From NCBI GenBank assembly GCA_030684755.1, contig JAUXXN010000184.1:1-6637 (forward strand): a stretch of 6,637 nt of DNA. Direction: 5' to 3'. A program made the translations under genes and the position numbers. Positions 1 to 5,979 of the stretch are shown piece after piece; the first letter of the stretch is position 1; the number at the start of each line of letters is the position of its first letter. Source of the stretch: Hydrogenophaga sp. GTDB taxonomy: Bacteria > Pseudomonadota > Gammaproteobacteria > Burkholderiales > Burkholderiaceae_C. The notes under the pieces were generated by a model that did no database searches, had not been told where the DNA came from, and was given only the letters and a program-made list of their open reading frames with translations.

Positions 1-579
1 GCCGTCGGCAATGATGCGGTTTTTGCCCAACGACTCGCGGGCGAGTTCGGGAAACACATCGTCGCCACCCGCCATACCCAGCAGCTCAGACACCCAGCGA
101 ATGCCGCTGATGTGCGGCTCGTCCCACTCTTCAAAAAACACCTTGGGGCGGCGCTTGCCCGTGGCTTCCAAAGCCGCCACCGCCCCAGCCATCTCGGCCA
201 GCCGCTGGCGCGTAGCATCCATCCAAGCCAGCGCCGGCTCGGCACAGCCCACCATCGCCGCCACCTGGTACAGCATGGAAAAAATCTCGTCCACGCTGCG
301 CTGGTTGAACACCGTCACCTGCACGCCCGCGCGTATGAGCGACGCCGCAATGTCGGCCTGCAGGTCAGAAAACCCAAACACACAGTCGGGCTGCAGCGCC
401 AAGATTTTGTCCACCTTGGCGGTCAGAAACGCACTCACCTTGGGCTTCTCGTCTCGCGCCCCACGCGGGCGCACGGTGTAGCCACTGATGCCCACAATAC
501 GGTGCTCCTGCCCCAGCAGGTAAAGCCACTCGGTGGTTTCTTCGGTCAGGCAGACGATGCGTTGTGGGCCAAGGTTCAC
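1..579 (-). CDS. BtuF-like cobalamin-binding protein (COG0614 type), 3' end outside window
   Basis: The 193 visible codons resemble the class III periplasmic-binding fold that holds corrinoids for an ABC importer. The N-terminus (PQRIVCLTEETTEWLYLLG, residues 5-23) matches the opening strand and helix of BtuF. VDKILALQPDCVFGF (56-70) matches the family's 'I..L.PDLV' segment. VFFEEWDEPHISGIRWVSEL (147-166) and the following GMAGGDDVF (168-176) match the ligand-facing second lobe. The frame stays open to base 1. BtuF is about 250-270 residues, so roughly 70-100 residues are probably missing. The start is GTG, overlapping the cobB stop as GTGA, with GGAGG 7 nt upstream. From this start there is no signal peptide: the protein begins directly at the fold's first strand. 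It may be a cytosolic corrinoid-binding protein rather than a periplasmic one. Membership of the family is fairly secure; cellular location and exact ligand are inferred from the B12 operon. Confidence 0.85.
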   Translation of the reverse strand, partial: MNLGPQRIVCLTEETTEWLYLLGQEHRIVGISGYTVRPRGARDEKPKVSAFLTAKVDKILALQPDCVFGFSDLQADIAASLIRAGVQVTVFNQRSVDEIFSMLYQVAAMVGCAEPALAWMDATRQRLAEMAGAVAALEATGKRRPKVFFEEWDEPHISGIRWVSELLGMAGGDDVFPELARESLGKNRIIADG

Positions 580-1919
580 GACAAAGCCTCCGGTAAAAAC
601 AAAGCGGCCGAGGCCGCCGGGCTGGAGGCCATCCAGGCGTGGAAGTAGCTGGCGCGCAAGGCACCGCGCTGGTACAACGCCTCGCCCAGGCCCACCGCGC
701 CACCGCGCGCTGACGCTGTGTGCAGCACAGGCTCCAAGGCTGTTTCGCAGCGCGAATAATGGAACGTATGGCCGCGCAGTTCGCCCGAACCCAAGCTTAG
801 CTTTTGCGAACCCAGCGCAGCCAACCGGGGCTGCATGCGCACCACCCCGGGCAGCAAACCCCACACCGCGTGGCTTTGGCCTTGCTGGTCCACGATGGCG
901 TCAAACAACACCATCATGCCGCCGCACTCGGCCCACACCGGGCGCCCTGCGCTCACATGGGCCACCAGGCTGTCGCGGCTGGTGTGAGCCGCCGCTAGGG
1001 TTTCGGTATGCAACTCGGGGTAGCCGCCAGGCAACCACACCGCATCGCACTTGGGCACGGGCTCGTTGACCAGCGGCGAGAAAAACACCACCTGGGCACC
1101 CAGCGCACGCAAGGTGTCCAGGTTGGCAGCATAGATAAAACAAAAGGCCGCGTCGCGCGCCACAGCCACCGTTTTGCCGGCCAGCAACGGCGCCACAGGC
1201 GGCACCTCTGGCGGCGGTTCAAATTCGACCGCCCAGCGGGCGAGCGCCGCCCGGTCCATCTGGCCCAGCGGCGTGCCCAACAAAGCGTCGGCCGCGGCAT
1301 CCAGCCTGGCAAGCGCATCGGGCAGCTCGCTGGCCACCGTCAGGCCCAAGTGGCGCTCGGGCAGCGTGAAGGCCGGGTCGCGCATCACGGCGCCCAGCCA
1401 GCTGGACGGTGCATCCGCGTCGCCGGCGGGCAATGCCGCCTGCAGCATCTGCGCATGCCGCTCGCTGGCCACGCGGTTGGCCAACACACCGGCCCAGGGC
1501 AAGCCTGGTCGGTAGTGCTGCAAGCCAAACGCCAGCGCGCCAAACGTGCCCGCCATGGCAGACGCATCGATCACCGCCAACACGGGCAACCCGAACCTCC
1601 GCGCCAGATCCGCCGCACTGGGCTCACCATCGAACAGTCCCATGACCCCTTCGACGATGATCAGGTCGGCCTCCTGCGCAGCGGCGTGCAGGCGTACCCG
1701 CACATCCGCCTCGCCGGTCATCCACAAATCCATGTTGTGCACCGGCTGGCCCGTGGCCAACTCCAGCCACATGGGGTCCAGAAAGTCCGGCCCGCATTTG
1801 AACGCCCGCACCCGCAAGCCGGCGCGCGCATGCAAACGCGCCAGCGCAGCGGTGACGGTGGTCTTGCCCTGGCCGGAGGCTGGGGCGGCGATGAGGATGG
1901 CGGGGCAAGCGGCAGCCAT
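576..1919 (-). CDS. cobB: Cobyrinate a,c-diamide synthase (CobB/CbiA)
   Basis: The 447-residue enzyme uses ATP and glutamine to amidate the a and c side chains of cobyrinate (anaerobic route, CbiA) or hydrogenobyrinate (aerobic route, CobB) in the cytoplasm. The N-terminal dethiobiotin-synthetase-like ATPase domain has a Walker A-type loop APASGQGKTT (12-21), FKCGPDFLDP (40-49) and EGVMGLFDG (90-98). The C-terminal class I glutamine amidotransferase domain has LPGGYPELH, the nucleophile Cys332 in AECGGMM, and His427 in SYFHAWMAS, as in the CobB/CobQ GATase_3 family. Length is typical and no key residue is missing. The ATG at 1919 has a CAGGAG-like ribosome site about 10 nt upstream. The gene sits 19 bp after btuB and overlaps the BtuF-like start, so it belongs to the riboswitch-led operon. 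The sequence alone does not say which of the two pathways it serves. Confidence 0.96.
   Translation of the reverse strand: MAAACPAILIAAPASGQGKTTVTAALARLHARAGLRVRAFKCGPDFLDPMWLELATGQPVHNMDLWMTGEADVRVRLHAAAQEADLIIVEGVMGLFDGEPSAADLARRFGLPVLAVIDASAMAGTFGALAFGLQHYRPGLPWAGVLANRVASERHAQMLQAALPAGDADAPSSWLGAVMRDPAFTLPERHLGLTVASELPDALARLDAAADALLGTPLGQMDRAALARWAVEFEPPPEVPPVAPLLAGKTVAVARDAAFCFIYAANLDTLRALGAQVVFFSPLVNEPVPKCDAVWLPGGYPELHTETLAAAHTSRDSLVAHVSAGRPVWAECGGMMVLFDAIVDQQGQSHAVWGLLPGVVRMQPRLAALGSQKLSLGSGELRGHTFHYSRCETALEPVLHTASARGGAVGLGEALYQRGALRASYFHAWMASSPAASAALFLPEALS
587..591 (-). promoter_or_regulatory. Shine-Dalgarno of the BtuF-like gene
   Basis: On the minus strand GGAGG lies inside the last codons of cobB, 7 nt before the GTG at 577-579. 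It fixes the GTG start, which overlaps the cobB stop, and so supports the absence of a signal peptide. The overlap also suggests translational coupling to cobB. Confidence 0.7.
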
Positions 1920-1938
1920 TACCGCATCGCTCCTGGCG

Positions 1939-3774
1939 TCATTGCGGTGCCCATTTCAGACCCACATACACTTTGCGCCCACCCGTGGCATAGCCACGTG
2001 CCGTCTCGTAATCTTTGTCAGCGAAGTTATCCACCCGACCCATCAAAGACCAGTCTTTGGTCAGCGAAGTGCTGGCCGTCAAGTTGACCAAGCTGTAGCC
2101 CGCAAGACGCTGGGTGTTGCTGGCATTGTTGAAGCGTTCGCCCACGAGCTGAAGCTCTGCACCCAACTTCCAACCACCCACCGGAGCATCTGCCGTGATC
2201 GTGGCCATCTTCTTTGGACGCCTAGCCAGTTGCTTGCCGGTGGTCAGATCTTTCGGGCTTTGCAGGTCCAGCGAGGCACCCAAGGCGACCTTATCCAGAC
2301 GTGTAGCACCCGCCAAAGTCAACCCGCTGTATTGCGCCGATGCCGTGTTGCCATAACAACCTGCAAAGGCCCCTACGCCATTGATGCAAGAACCCGGTCC
2401 AGACACGTAGGTAATGAGTTCAGACACTTTGTTGCGGTAGGCCATGGCGCTGAAGCTGTGGCCTTTGGACTCGTACTTGACACCCACTTCGACATTTCGC
2501 GCGGTCTCAGGCCTGAGACTGGGTGTGCCGTAAATACTGAACCGCTGGAACAGCGTAGGGGCGCGAAACGCTGTGCCCGTGGAAACCAGTGCGCGCCACC
2601 CAGGATTGAATGCGAATGCGTAGGCTGCAGAGCCGGTGGCCTGATCACCAAACTCACTGTCGTCGTCGTGGCGGGCATTGAGCTGGAGCGTGTGCGCACC
2701 ACTGCGCAAACCGTAGCCCAATGCCAGCGCATTTTGTGAACGGTCGGTGATCACGGGCGTCGTGCTGGCATTGCTGAGCGTGTCTTCACGCCGCTCCAGC
2801 ACCGCTGTCAACTGGCTCGAACCCAGCTTCCATTCGTTGTGGAAAAGGTAACTGGTCACACGGGTGTCTGTCAGGTAAGCCGACGGTGTGGTTTCATAGC
2901 GGTCCTTGCCGCGACTGATACTCAGACGGGTTTTGTAGACATCACTCCAACTGGCCGACCAGTTCACCCCCAGCGCTTGCAAATCATGCAGGCCATGGTC
3001 GTCGCGGCCTGGCGTGAACGCATCGTATTGCGCATCGACATCGTTTTGCAGCAGTGTCGTTTCAATTCGGTGCGCTGGGTTGATCTGCCACCCCAGCCGA
3101 GCCGAGGCCGCCGTGCTCCTGTAGCCATCTTTGTCGGGATTGGCTGAAGGCTGCGCATTAAAACCTGTGCTTGTTTCTCGGCTCAGACCCAGGGCGTAAT
3201 CCACCGAACCGTGGGCACCACTGAGCGACGTTTCAAGTTTCGCCGTGCCATGGGTCCCCAAACCCAACTCTATGGCTGGCAGAAAACCGGCTTCCCCTTT
3301 GCGGGTGAAGATTTGGATCACACCGCTCAACGCATCAGAACCATACACCGCCGCCGCTGGGCCACGCACCACCTCAATGCGATCAATTTGTGACAGCGGG
3401 ATCGCGTTCCAGGTGGCACCACCGGTGGATTGAGAATCCAACCTGACACCATCCACATACACCGCAGTGAATCGACTTTCTGCACCTCGCACATAAACGC
3501 TGGTGGTACTCATTGGGCCGCCATTGCGGGCCAATGTGATACCAGGAACACGAGACAGCACGTCCGCCAGGCCGGATGCACCGCTGCGATTTAGCATGGA
3601 ACGGTCGATGATCGACACATCGGCAAGCACATCGGTGAGCGGCTGCTCAACCCTCGTGGCGGTGACCACGGTTTCACCCAGTGAGGTGACAGGCTGAGTT
3701 TGGGCGTGAGAAGACAAGGCCATAACAGCCAACGGCAGCACGGCCAAGGGCGTGCGCGAAGAACGATTTTTCAT
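1939..3774 (-). CDS. btuB: TonB-dependent outer-membrane cobalamin receptor BtuB
   Basis: The 611-residue protein is predicted to carry corrinoids across the outer membrane using TonB/ExbBD energy. Residues 1-24 form a signal peptide with basic MKNRSSR, a hydrophobic core, and SHA before the likely cleavage. A TonB box, ETVVTAT, follows at 34-40. The plug domain (about 45-158) has the hallmarks LSRVPGI, VYVRGAESR, YVDGVRL and IDRIEVVRGPAAAVYGSDA. The rest is the beta-barrel. PDKDGY (213-218) aligns with the Asp-rich loop of E. coli BtuB (TDNDGF) that binds calcium. The end, KDYETARGYATGGRKVYVGLKW, closely resembles the BtuB C-terminus. Length matches E. coli BtuB (614 with signal). The ATG at 3774 is preferred because the signal peptide starts there. 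The frame stays open back to 3906, but that extension lies in the riboswitch leader. No clear Shine-Dalgarno precedes the ATG. A different corrinoid-type ligand is possible, but the riboswitch and cobB support B12. Confidence 0.95.
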   Translation of the reverse strand: MKNRSSRTPLAVLPLAVMALSSHAQTQPVTSLGETVVTATRVEQPLTDVLADVSIIDRSMLNRSGASGLADVLSRVPGITLARNGGPMSTTSVYVRGAESRFTAVYVDGVRLDSQSTGGATWNAIPLSQIDRIEVVRGPAAAVYGSDALSGVIQIFTRKGEAGFLPAIELGLGTHGTAKLETSLSGAHGSVDYALGLSRETSTGFNAQPSANPDKDGYRSTAASARLGWQINPAHRIETTLLQNDVDAQYDAFTPGRDDHGLHDLQALGVNWSASWSDVYKTRLSISRGKDRYETTPSAYLTDTRVTSYLFHNEWKLGSSQLTAVLERREDTLSNASTTPVITDRSQNALALGYGLRSGAHTLQLNARHDDDSEFGDQATGSAAYAFAFNPGWRALVSTGTAFRAPTLFQRFSIYGTPSLRPETARNVEVGVKYESKGHSFSAMAYRNKVSELITYVSGPGSCINGVGAFAGCYGNTASAQYSGLTLAGATRLDKVALGASLDLQSPKDLTTGKQLARRPKKMATITADAPVGGWKLGAELQLVGERFNNASNTQRLAGYSLVNLTASTSLTKDWSLMGRVDNFADKDYETARGYATGGRKVYVGLKWAPQ

Positions 3775-3775
3775 G

Positions 3776-3857
3776 AAAATAAACAACAACGGATGTGCCG
3801 TCACCGCCTTCCCCGACGGTGCATGAGCGTCACGGCGCTGCGTCCTTTTCAGACGCA
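3776..3857 (-). terminator. Possible expression platform of the B12 riboswitch (hairpins then U-rich tract)
   Basis: Between the riboswitch core and the btuB ATG the minus strand can form two hairpins. The first is TGCGTC/GACGCA around a 7-nt loop (3839-3857). The second is CCGTC/GACGG, extended by ATG/CAT across a 2-nt internal loop (3793-3824). After the second comes TTGTTGTTTATTTT, ending two bases before the start codon. This looks like a weak intrinsic terminator, but the T run is interrupted. The same structure could instead control ribosome access. An alternative pairing CACCG/CGGTG (3802-3821) competes with the second hairpin. Confidence 0.4.
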
Positions 3858-3866
3858 CCGCCACCT

Positions 3867-4087
3867 CGTTGGCCGGTATCCGGGCTGGCAGAGCGACCTT
3901 CATCACCTTCCCAGGCGCTTGGCAGCGCCCAGTGGTTGTGAGATGAAAGCGGAGTGGCCTGAAATGGCTTCAGGTTTCTCGTCTGCTTACCGTTGCGGGG
4001 GCAGCGCAGGTTAGGTCGGTTTGTGTGAACTTCCCCTCCTGCTTCCCGTTGAACTGCAGCGTGTGAACCACACCGCGAGCACCAACA
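3867..4087 (-). promoter_or_regulatory. Cobalamin (B12/AdoCbl-class) riboswitch
   Basis: On the minus strand the leader carries the conserved core CTGCCCCCGCAACGGTAA (about 3987-4004), which is diagnostic of this riboswitch family. Downstream come CCACTGGG, then TGGGAAGGTGATGAAGG (near 3897-3913), and finally the B12-box region GCCAGCCCGGATACCGGCC (3871-3889), close to the AGCCCGAAGACCTGCCGGCC of the E. coli btuB leader. An outer stem can close the domain: TGTTGGT (4081-4087) with GCCAACG (3867-3873), five Watson-Crick and two G-U pairs. AACGGGAAGCAGG (about 4038-4050) fits the 5' part of the core. Binding of the coenzyme is expected to reduce expression of btuB and the genes behind it. Boundaries are approximate; identity is secure from the conserved blocks and the btuB context. 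Confidence 0.94.
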
Positions 4088-4093
4088 TCGTGC

Positions 4094-4120
4094 ATTCTAA
4101 AGCCTTAGAAAGGGTGCTAA
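4094..4120 (-). promoter_or_regulatory. Candidate sigma-70 promoter of the btuB operon
   Basis: On the minus strand TAGAAT (4094-4099) is a good -10 element. TTAGCA (4115-4120) is a partial -35, but the spacer is only 15 nt. The predicted start, about 7 nt past the -10, falls at 4087, exactly where the outer stem of the riboswitch begins. Confidence 0.45.
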
Positions 4121-4123
4121 CCC

Positions 4124-4129
4124 TACAAT
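4124..4129 (+). promoter_or_regulatory. Candidate -10 element for the coiled-coil gene/zapA transcript
   Basis: TACAAT is one base from the TATAAT consensus and lies 22 nt before the ATG at 4152. A start near 4136 would leave a leader of about 16 nt. I see no convincing -35 element, and no Shine-Dalgarno in the leader. Confidence 0.4.
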
Positions 4130-4151
4130 GTGAAAACTTCAAACCAACAAT

Positions 4152-4403
4152 ATGGCCGATACAAAGCACCTTGACCAGATCACCGAGCGCGTAGAGCGCT
4201 TGCTGCTGCGCCACGAGGATCTGCAGCACACCAACCAACAGTTGCACGAACAGGTGCAGGCTTTGCAAGCCGAGCGCGACTCGCTCAAGTCCCGGCTGAA
4301 CGCAGCCCGCGCCCGCATTGACGCGCTGCTGGACCGCCTTCCCCCCGCGCCTGCCAGCGCTGCACCCACCACCACCGACACCCCCAGCGAGGAGCGCGCA
4401 TGA
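4152..4403 (+). CDS. Small coiled-coil protein upstream of zapA (ZapB/TIGR02449-like)
   Basis: The 83-residue cytosolic protein is almost entirely a predicted coiled coil. Leucines fall exactly every seven residues at 17, 24, 31, 38 and 45, with a further hydrophobic position at 59. Charged and Gln-rich residues lie between them. The last 20 residues are a loose Pro/Ala/Thr tail (PPAPASAAPTTTDTPS). Its stop overlaps the zapA start as ATGA, so the two are almost certainly cotranscribed and translationally coupled. Size, fold and position recall ZapB and the small TIGR02449-type proteins found beside zapA in other proteobacteria. Family membership is by resemblance only. A role in division through ZapA is inference. 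The ATG has no visible Shine-Dalgarno. Confidence 0.85.
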   Translation: MADTKHLDQITERVERLLLRHEDLQHTNQQLHEQVQALQAERDSLKSRLNAARARIDALLDRLPPAPASAAPTTTDTPSEERA

Positions 4404-4780
4404 ACAAGCCTGCGAGCAAACAGATTGAAGTGCAGATCATGGGACAAAGTTACCTGCTGGCTTGTCCGGTGGGTGGCGAATCGTCCCTGCTGGACGCGGT
4501 GGAGCGCGTGGACACCGCCATGTGCCGCATCCGCGATACAGGCAAAGTGAAAGCGCGCGATCGCATTGCGGTGCTGGCCTCTCTCAACCTAGCGTTCGAA
4601 CTGTCGCAAAAAGAAACCACCAGCCAAAACGCAGCCCCAGCGCCAATCCATGGCAACGGCCCAAACGCTTCAGCTTCAGACGCCCCAGCGGCTCCCATGT
4701 CTGCACAAGAGCAGGCCCGGATCGACCATCTCATGCGTCGGATCGACCAGGCCCTTGGTAACAACAACCCCTTGATCTGA
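4400..4780 (+). CDS. zapA: Cell division protein ZapA
   Basis: The 126-residue protein is a ZapA-family regulator that bundles FtsZ filaments at the division ring. The N-terminal globular part is characteristic: IEVQIMGQSYLLACPVGGE (9-27), then LLDAVERVDTAMCRIRDTGKVKARDRIAVLASLNLAFEL (30-68). The C-terminal helix SAQEQARIDHLMRRIDQAL (101-119) would form the dimerising coiled coil. Between them, about 72-100 is a low-complexity Ala/Pro/Ser/Asn stretch that makes the protein longer than the roughly 109-residue E. coli ZapA. The start has a strong GAGGAG site (4389-4394) 5 nt upstream, inside the preceding coiled-coil gene. The 6S RNA gene follows, as in many proteobacteria. Confidence 0.95.
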   Translation: MNKPASKQIEVQIMGQSYLLACPVGGESSLLDAVERVDTAMCRIRDTGKVKARDRIAVLASLNLAFELSQKETTSQNAAPAPIHGNGPNASASDAPAAPMSAQEQARIDHLMRRIDQALGNNNPLI

Positions 4781-4866
4781 GCAAATCAACTCTATACATT
4801 CAGCGTGCAGAGACATGCTGTGAGGCCAGCAAGGCCTTGGTTGCCCATGTATTTATCGGGCGGGAA

Positions 4867-4895
4867 CCTTAAATCTGCATTTCAAGGCCTACAAT
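4867..4895 (+). promoter_or_regulatory. Candidate promoter of 6S RNA
   Basis: TACAAT (4890-4895) is a strong -10. The position expected for a -35 holds CCTTAA/CTTAAA (4867-4873), a weak match with 16-17 nt spacing. The predicted start at about 4902 coincides with the first base of the 6S closing stem, which supports the assignment. Confidence 0.6.
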
Positions 4896-4901
4896 TTGCT
4901 C

Positions 4902-5073
4902 GTCTGCAAGCGCACGCCGGGCTTTATATTTCCTTGAACCAATGCTCATAGAGCCCGGGCTAGGTACATTGCGTGATGGGTGTGAGCATCTCGCGTCAGA
5001 TGAACCCGAAGTTACGCTGCCCTTGCCCACCTGAACCCCGGTTCAGGATGCCGGTCCGGTGGCACTTGCAGAC
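4902..5073 (+). ncRNA. ssrS: 6S RNA
   Basis: This is the regulatory RNA that mimics an open promoter and sequesters sigma-70 RNA polymerase. The ends form a perfect 9-bp closing stem, GTCTGCAAG (4902-4910) with CTTGCAGAC (5065-5073). Inside it GCCGG and CCGGT pair (one G-U), flanking the internal region. CCTGAACC/GGTTCAGG (5030-5047) is a perfect 8-bp hairpin at the place where E. coli 6S has CCTTGAACC...GGTTCAAGG, on the 3' side of the central bubble. The 5' side carries TTTCCTTGAACC (4929-4940). An apical hairpin GATG/CATC (4975-4990) caps the middle. The length of 172 nt is close to the usual 180-190. The location directly after zapA is the conserved place for ssrS. A T-rich stretch follows the stem and may end transcription. 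The assignment is by structure and context; ends are accurate to a few bases. Confidence 0.85.
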
Positions 5074-5135
5074 ACCTTATTCTTTTGTTGTGCTCTCGGC
5101 GATGCCCGCTCAGCGCAACACCCCACACCACTCCC

Positions 5136-5951
5136 ATGCTGCTTGATCCCCTGCTGATAGCCGAACTGGTGTTGCTGGGCCTTTGTACCGGCTTTCTGGC
5201 TGGCTTGCTGGGCATTGGTGGCGGCATGCTCATGGTGCCGTTCATCACCATCATCCTCAGCGATCGCGGTGTGGCTCCCGACCTCGCGGTCAAGATGGCC
5301 ATTGCCACCTCCATGGCCACCATCATCTTCACGTCCATTTCCAGCGTGCGCGCGCACCACCAGCGCGGCGCGGTGCGCTGGGACATTGTCAAACGTTTGG
5401 CGCCGGGCATTGTGTTGGGCTCGGCGCTGGCCAGCATGGGCGTGTTTGCGCTGCTCAAGGGCAGTTGGCTGGCCTTGTTTTTTGCAGCGTTCGTCAGCTT
5501 TTCGGCCACCCAGATGCTGCTGGACAAAAAGCCCAAACCCACACGCACCTTGCCAGGCAGCGCTGGGCAACTGGGCGCGGGTGGCGTGATTGGTTTTCTG
5601 TCGGGCTTGGTCGGTGCGGGCGGCGGCTTTGTCAGTGTGCCGTTCATGACTTGGTGCAACGTTGCCATCCACAACGCCGTGGCCACCAGCGCGGCGCTGG
5701 GTTTTCCAATTGCATTGGCCAATGCGCTGGGTTATGTGGTGGCAGGCCAAGGTGTTGCGGGCTTGCCCATCGGTTCGGTAGGCTACATTTTTGCGCCCGC
5801 GCTGGCTGTGATTGCCACCGCCAGCGTGTTCATGGCACCCGTGGGTGTGCGAGCGGCCCACGCCTTGCCCGTCAAAGCCCTCAAACGGGTGTTTGCGAGC
5901 ATCCTGTATGTTCTGGCAGCCTACATGCTCTACAAAGGGCTGAGCGCCTGA
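5136..5951 (+). CDS. TauE/SafE (TSUP) family membrane permease
   Basis: The 271-residue inner-membrane protein belongs to the TSUP family, whose members move sulfite, sulfoacetate, thiosulfate or other small organosulfur or carboxylate anions. The family's internal duplication is clear: FLAGLLGIGGGMLMVPF (20-36) repeats as FLSGLVGAGGGFVSVPF (154-170), each at the start of a four-helix half. Conserved AIATSMATIIFTSISSVRAH (55-74) and NAVATSAALGFPIALAN match the second helices. About eight hydrophobic segments cover the rest, separated by a polar loop (DKKPKPTRTLPG, 130-141). The ATG at 5136 is chosen because MLLDPLLIAELVLLG begins the first helix. The frame extends to a TTG at 5085 with a non-hydrophobic stretch, and neither start has a good Shine-Dalgarno. 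It begins 62 nt after 6S RNA. The substrate cannot be told from the sequence. Confidence 0.92.
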   Translation: MLLDPLLIAELVLLGLCTGFLAGLLGIGGGMLMVPFITIILSDRGVAPDLAVKMAIATSMATIIFTSISSVRAHHQRGAVRWDIVKRLAPGIVLGSALASMGVFALLKGSWLALFFAAFVSFSATQMLLDKKPKPTRTLPGSAGQLGAGGVIGFLSGLVGAGGGFVSVPFMTWCNVAIHNAVATSAALGFPIALANALGYVVAGQGVAGLPIGSVGYIFAPALAVIATASVFMAPVGVRAAHALPVKALKRVFASILYVLAAYMLYKGLSA

Positions 5952-5967
5952 TTTTGACGGTGCAGGT

Positions 5968-5979
5968 GCTTGATCAAGC
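5968..5979. repeat. 12-bp palindrome at a convergent gene junction
   Basis: GCTTGATCAAGC is perfectly self-complementary. It overlaps the stop codon of the rraA-family gene and lies 17 nt past the permease stop. It could be half of a weak bidirectional terminator, but no T run follows on either strand. Confidence 0.3.

Noticed and set aside
1008..2739. Long plus-strand open frames (1008-2087 and 1546-2739) opposite cobB and btuB
   Set aside because: They are antisense shadows in high-GC DNA, with His/Arg/Gln-rich composition and no recognisable domain. The minus-strand genes are clear family members.
3775..3906. N-terminal extension of the btuB frame by 44 residues
   Set aside because: It is the riboswitch leader read as codons. 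The signal peptide begins at 3774, and the extension contains the conserved B12-box sequence.
4023..4068. GTGTGAAC repeated twice as an operator pair
   Set aside because: Both copies lie inside the 5' part of the B12 riboswitch, and one is part of a local hairpin there, so RNA structure explains them better.
4821..4845. Palindrome CAAGGCCTTG after zapA as a terminator
   Set aside because: The hairpin is short and has no T run, so I could not support a terminator.
5085..5135. TTG start 51 nt upstream for the permease
   Set aside because: The extra residues (LCSRRCPLSATPHTTP) are unlike the family's N-terminus, and no ribosome site supports the TTG. The ATG at 5136 begins the first membrane helix.
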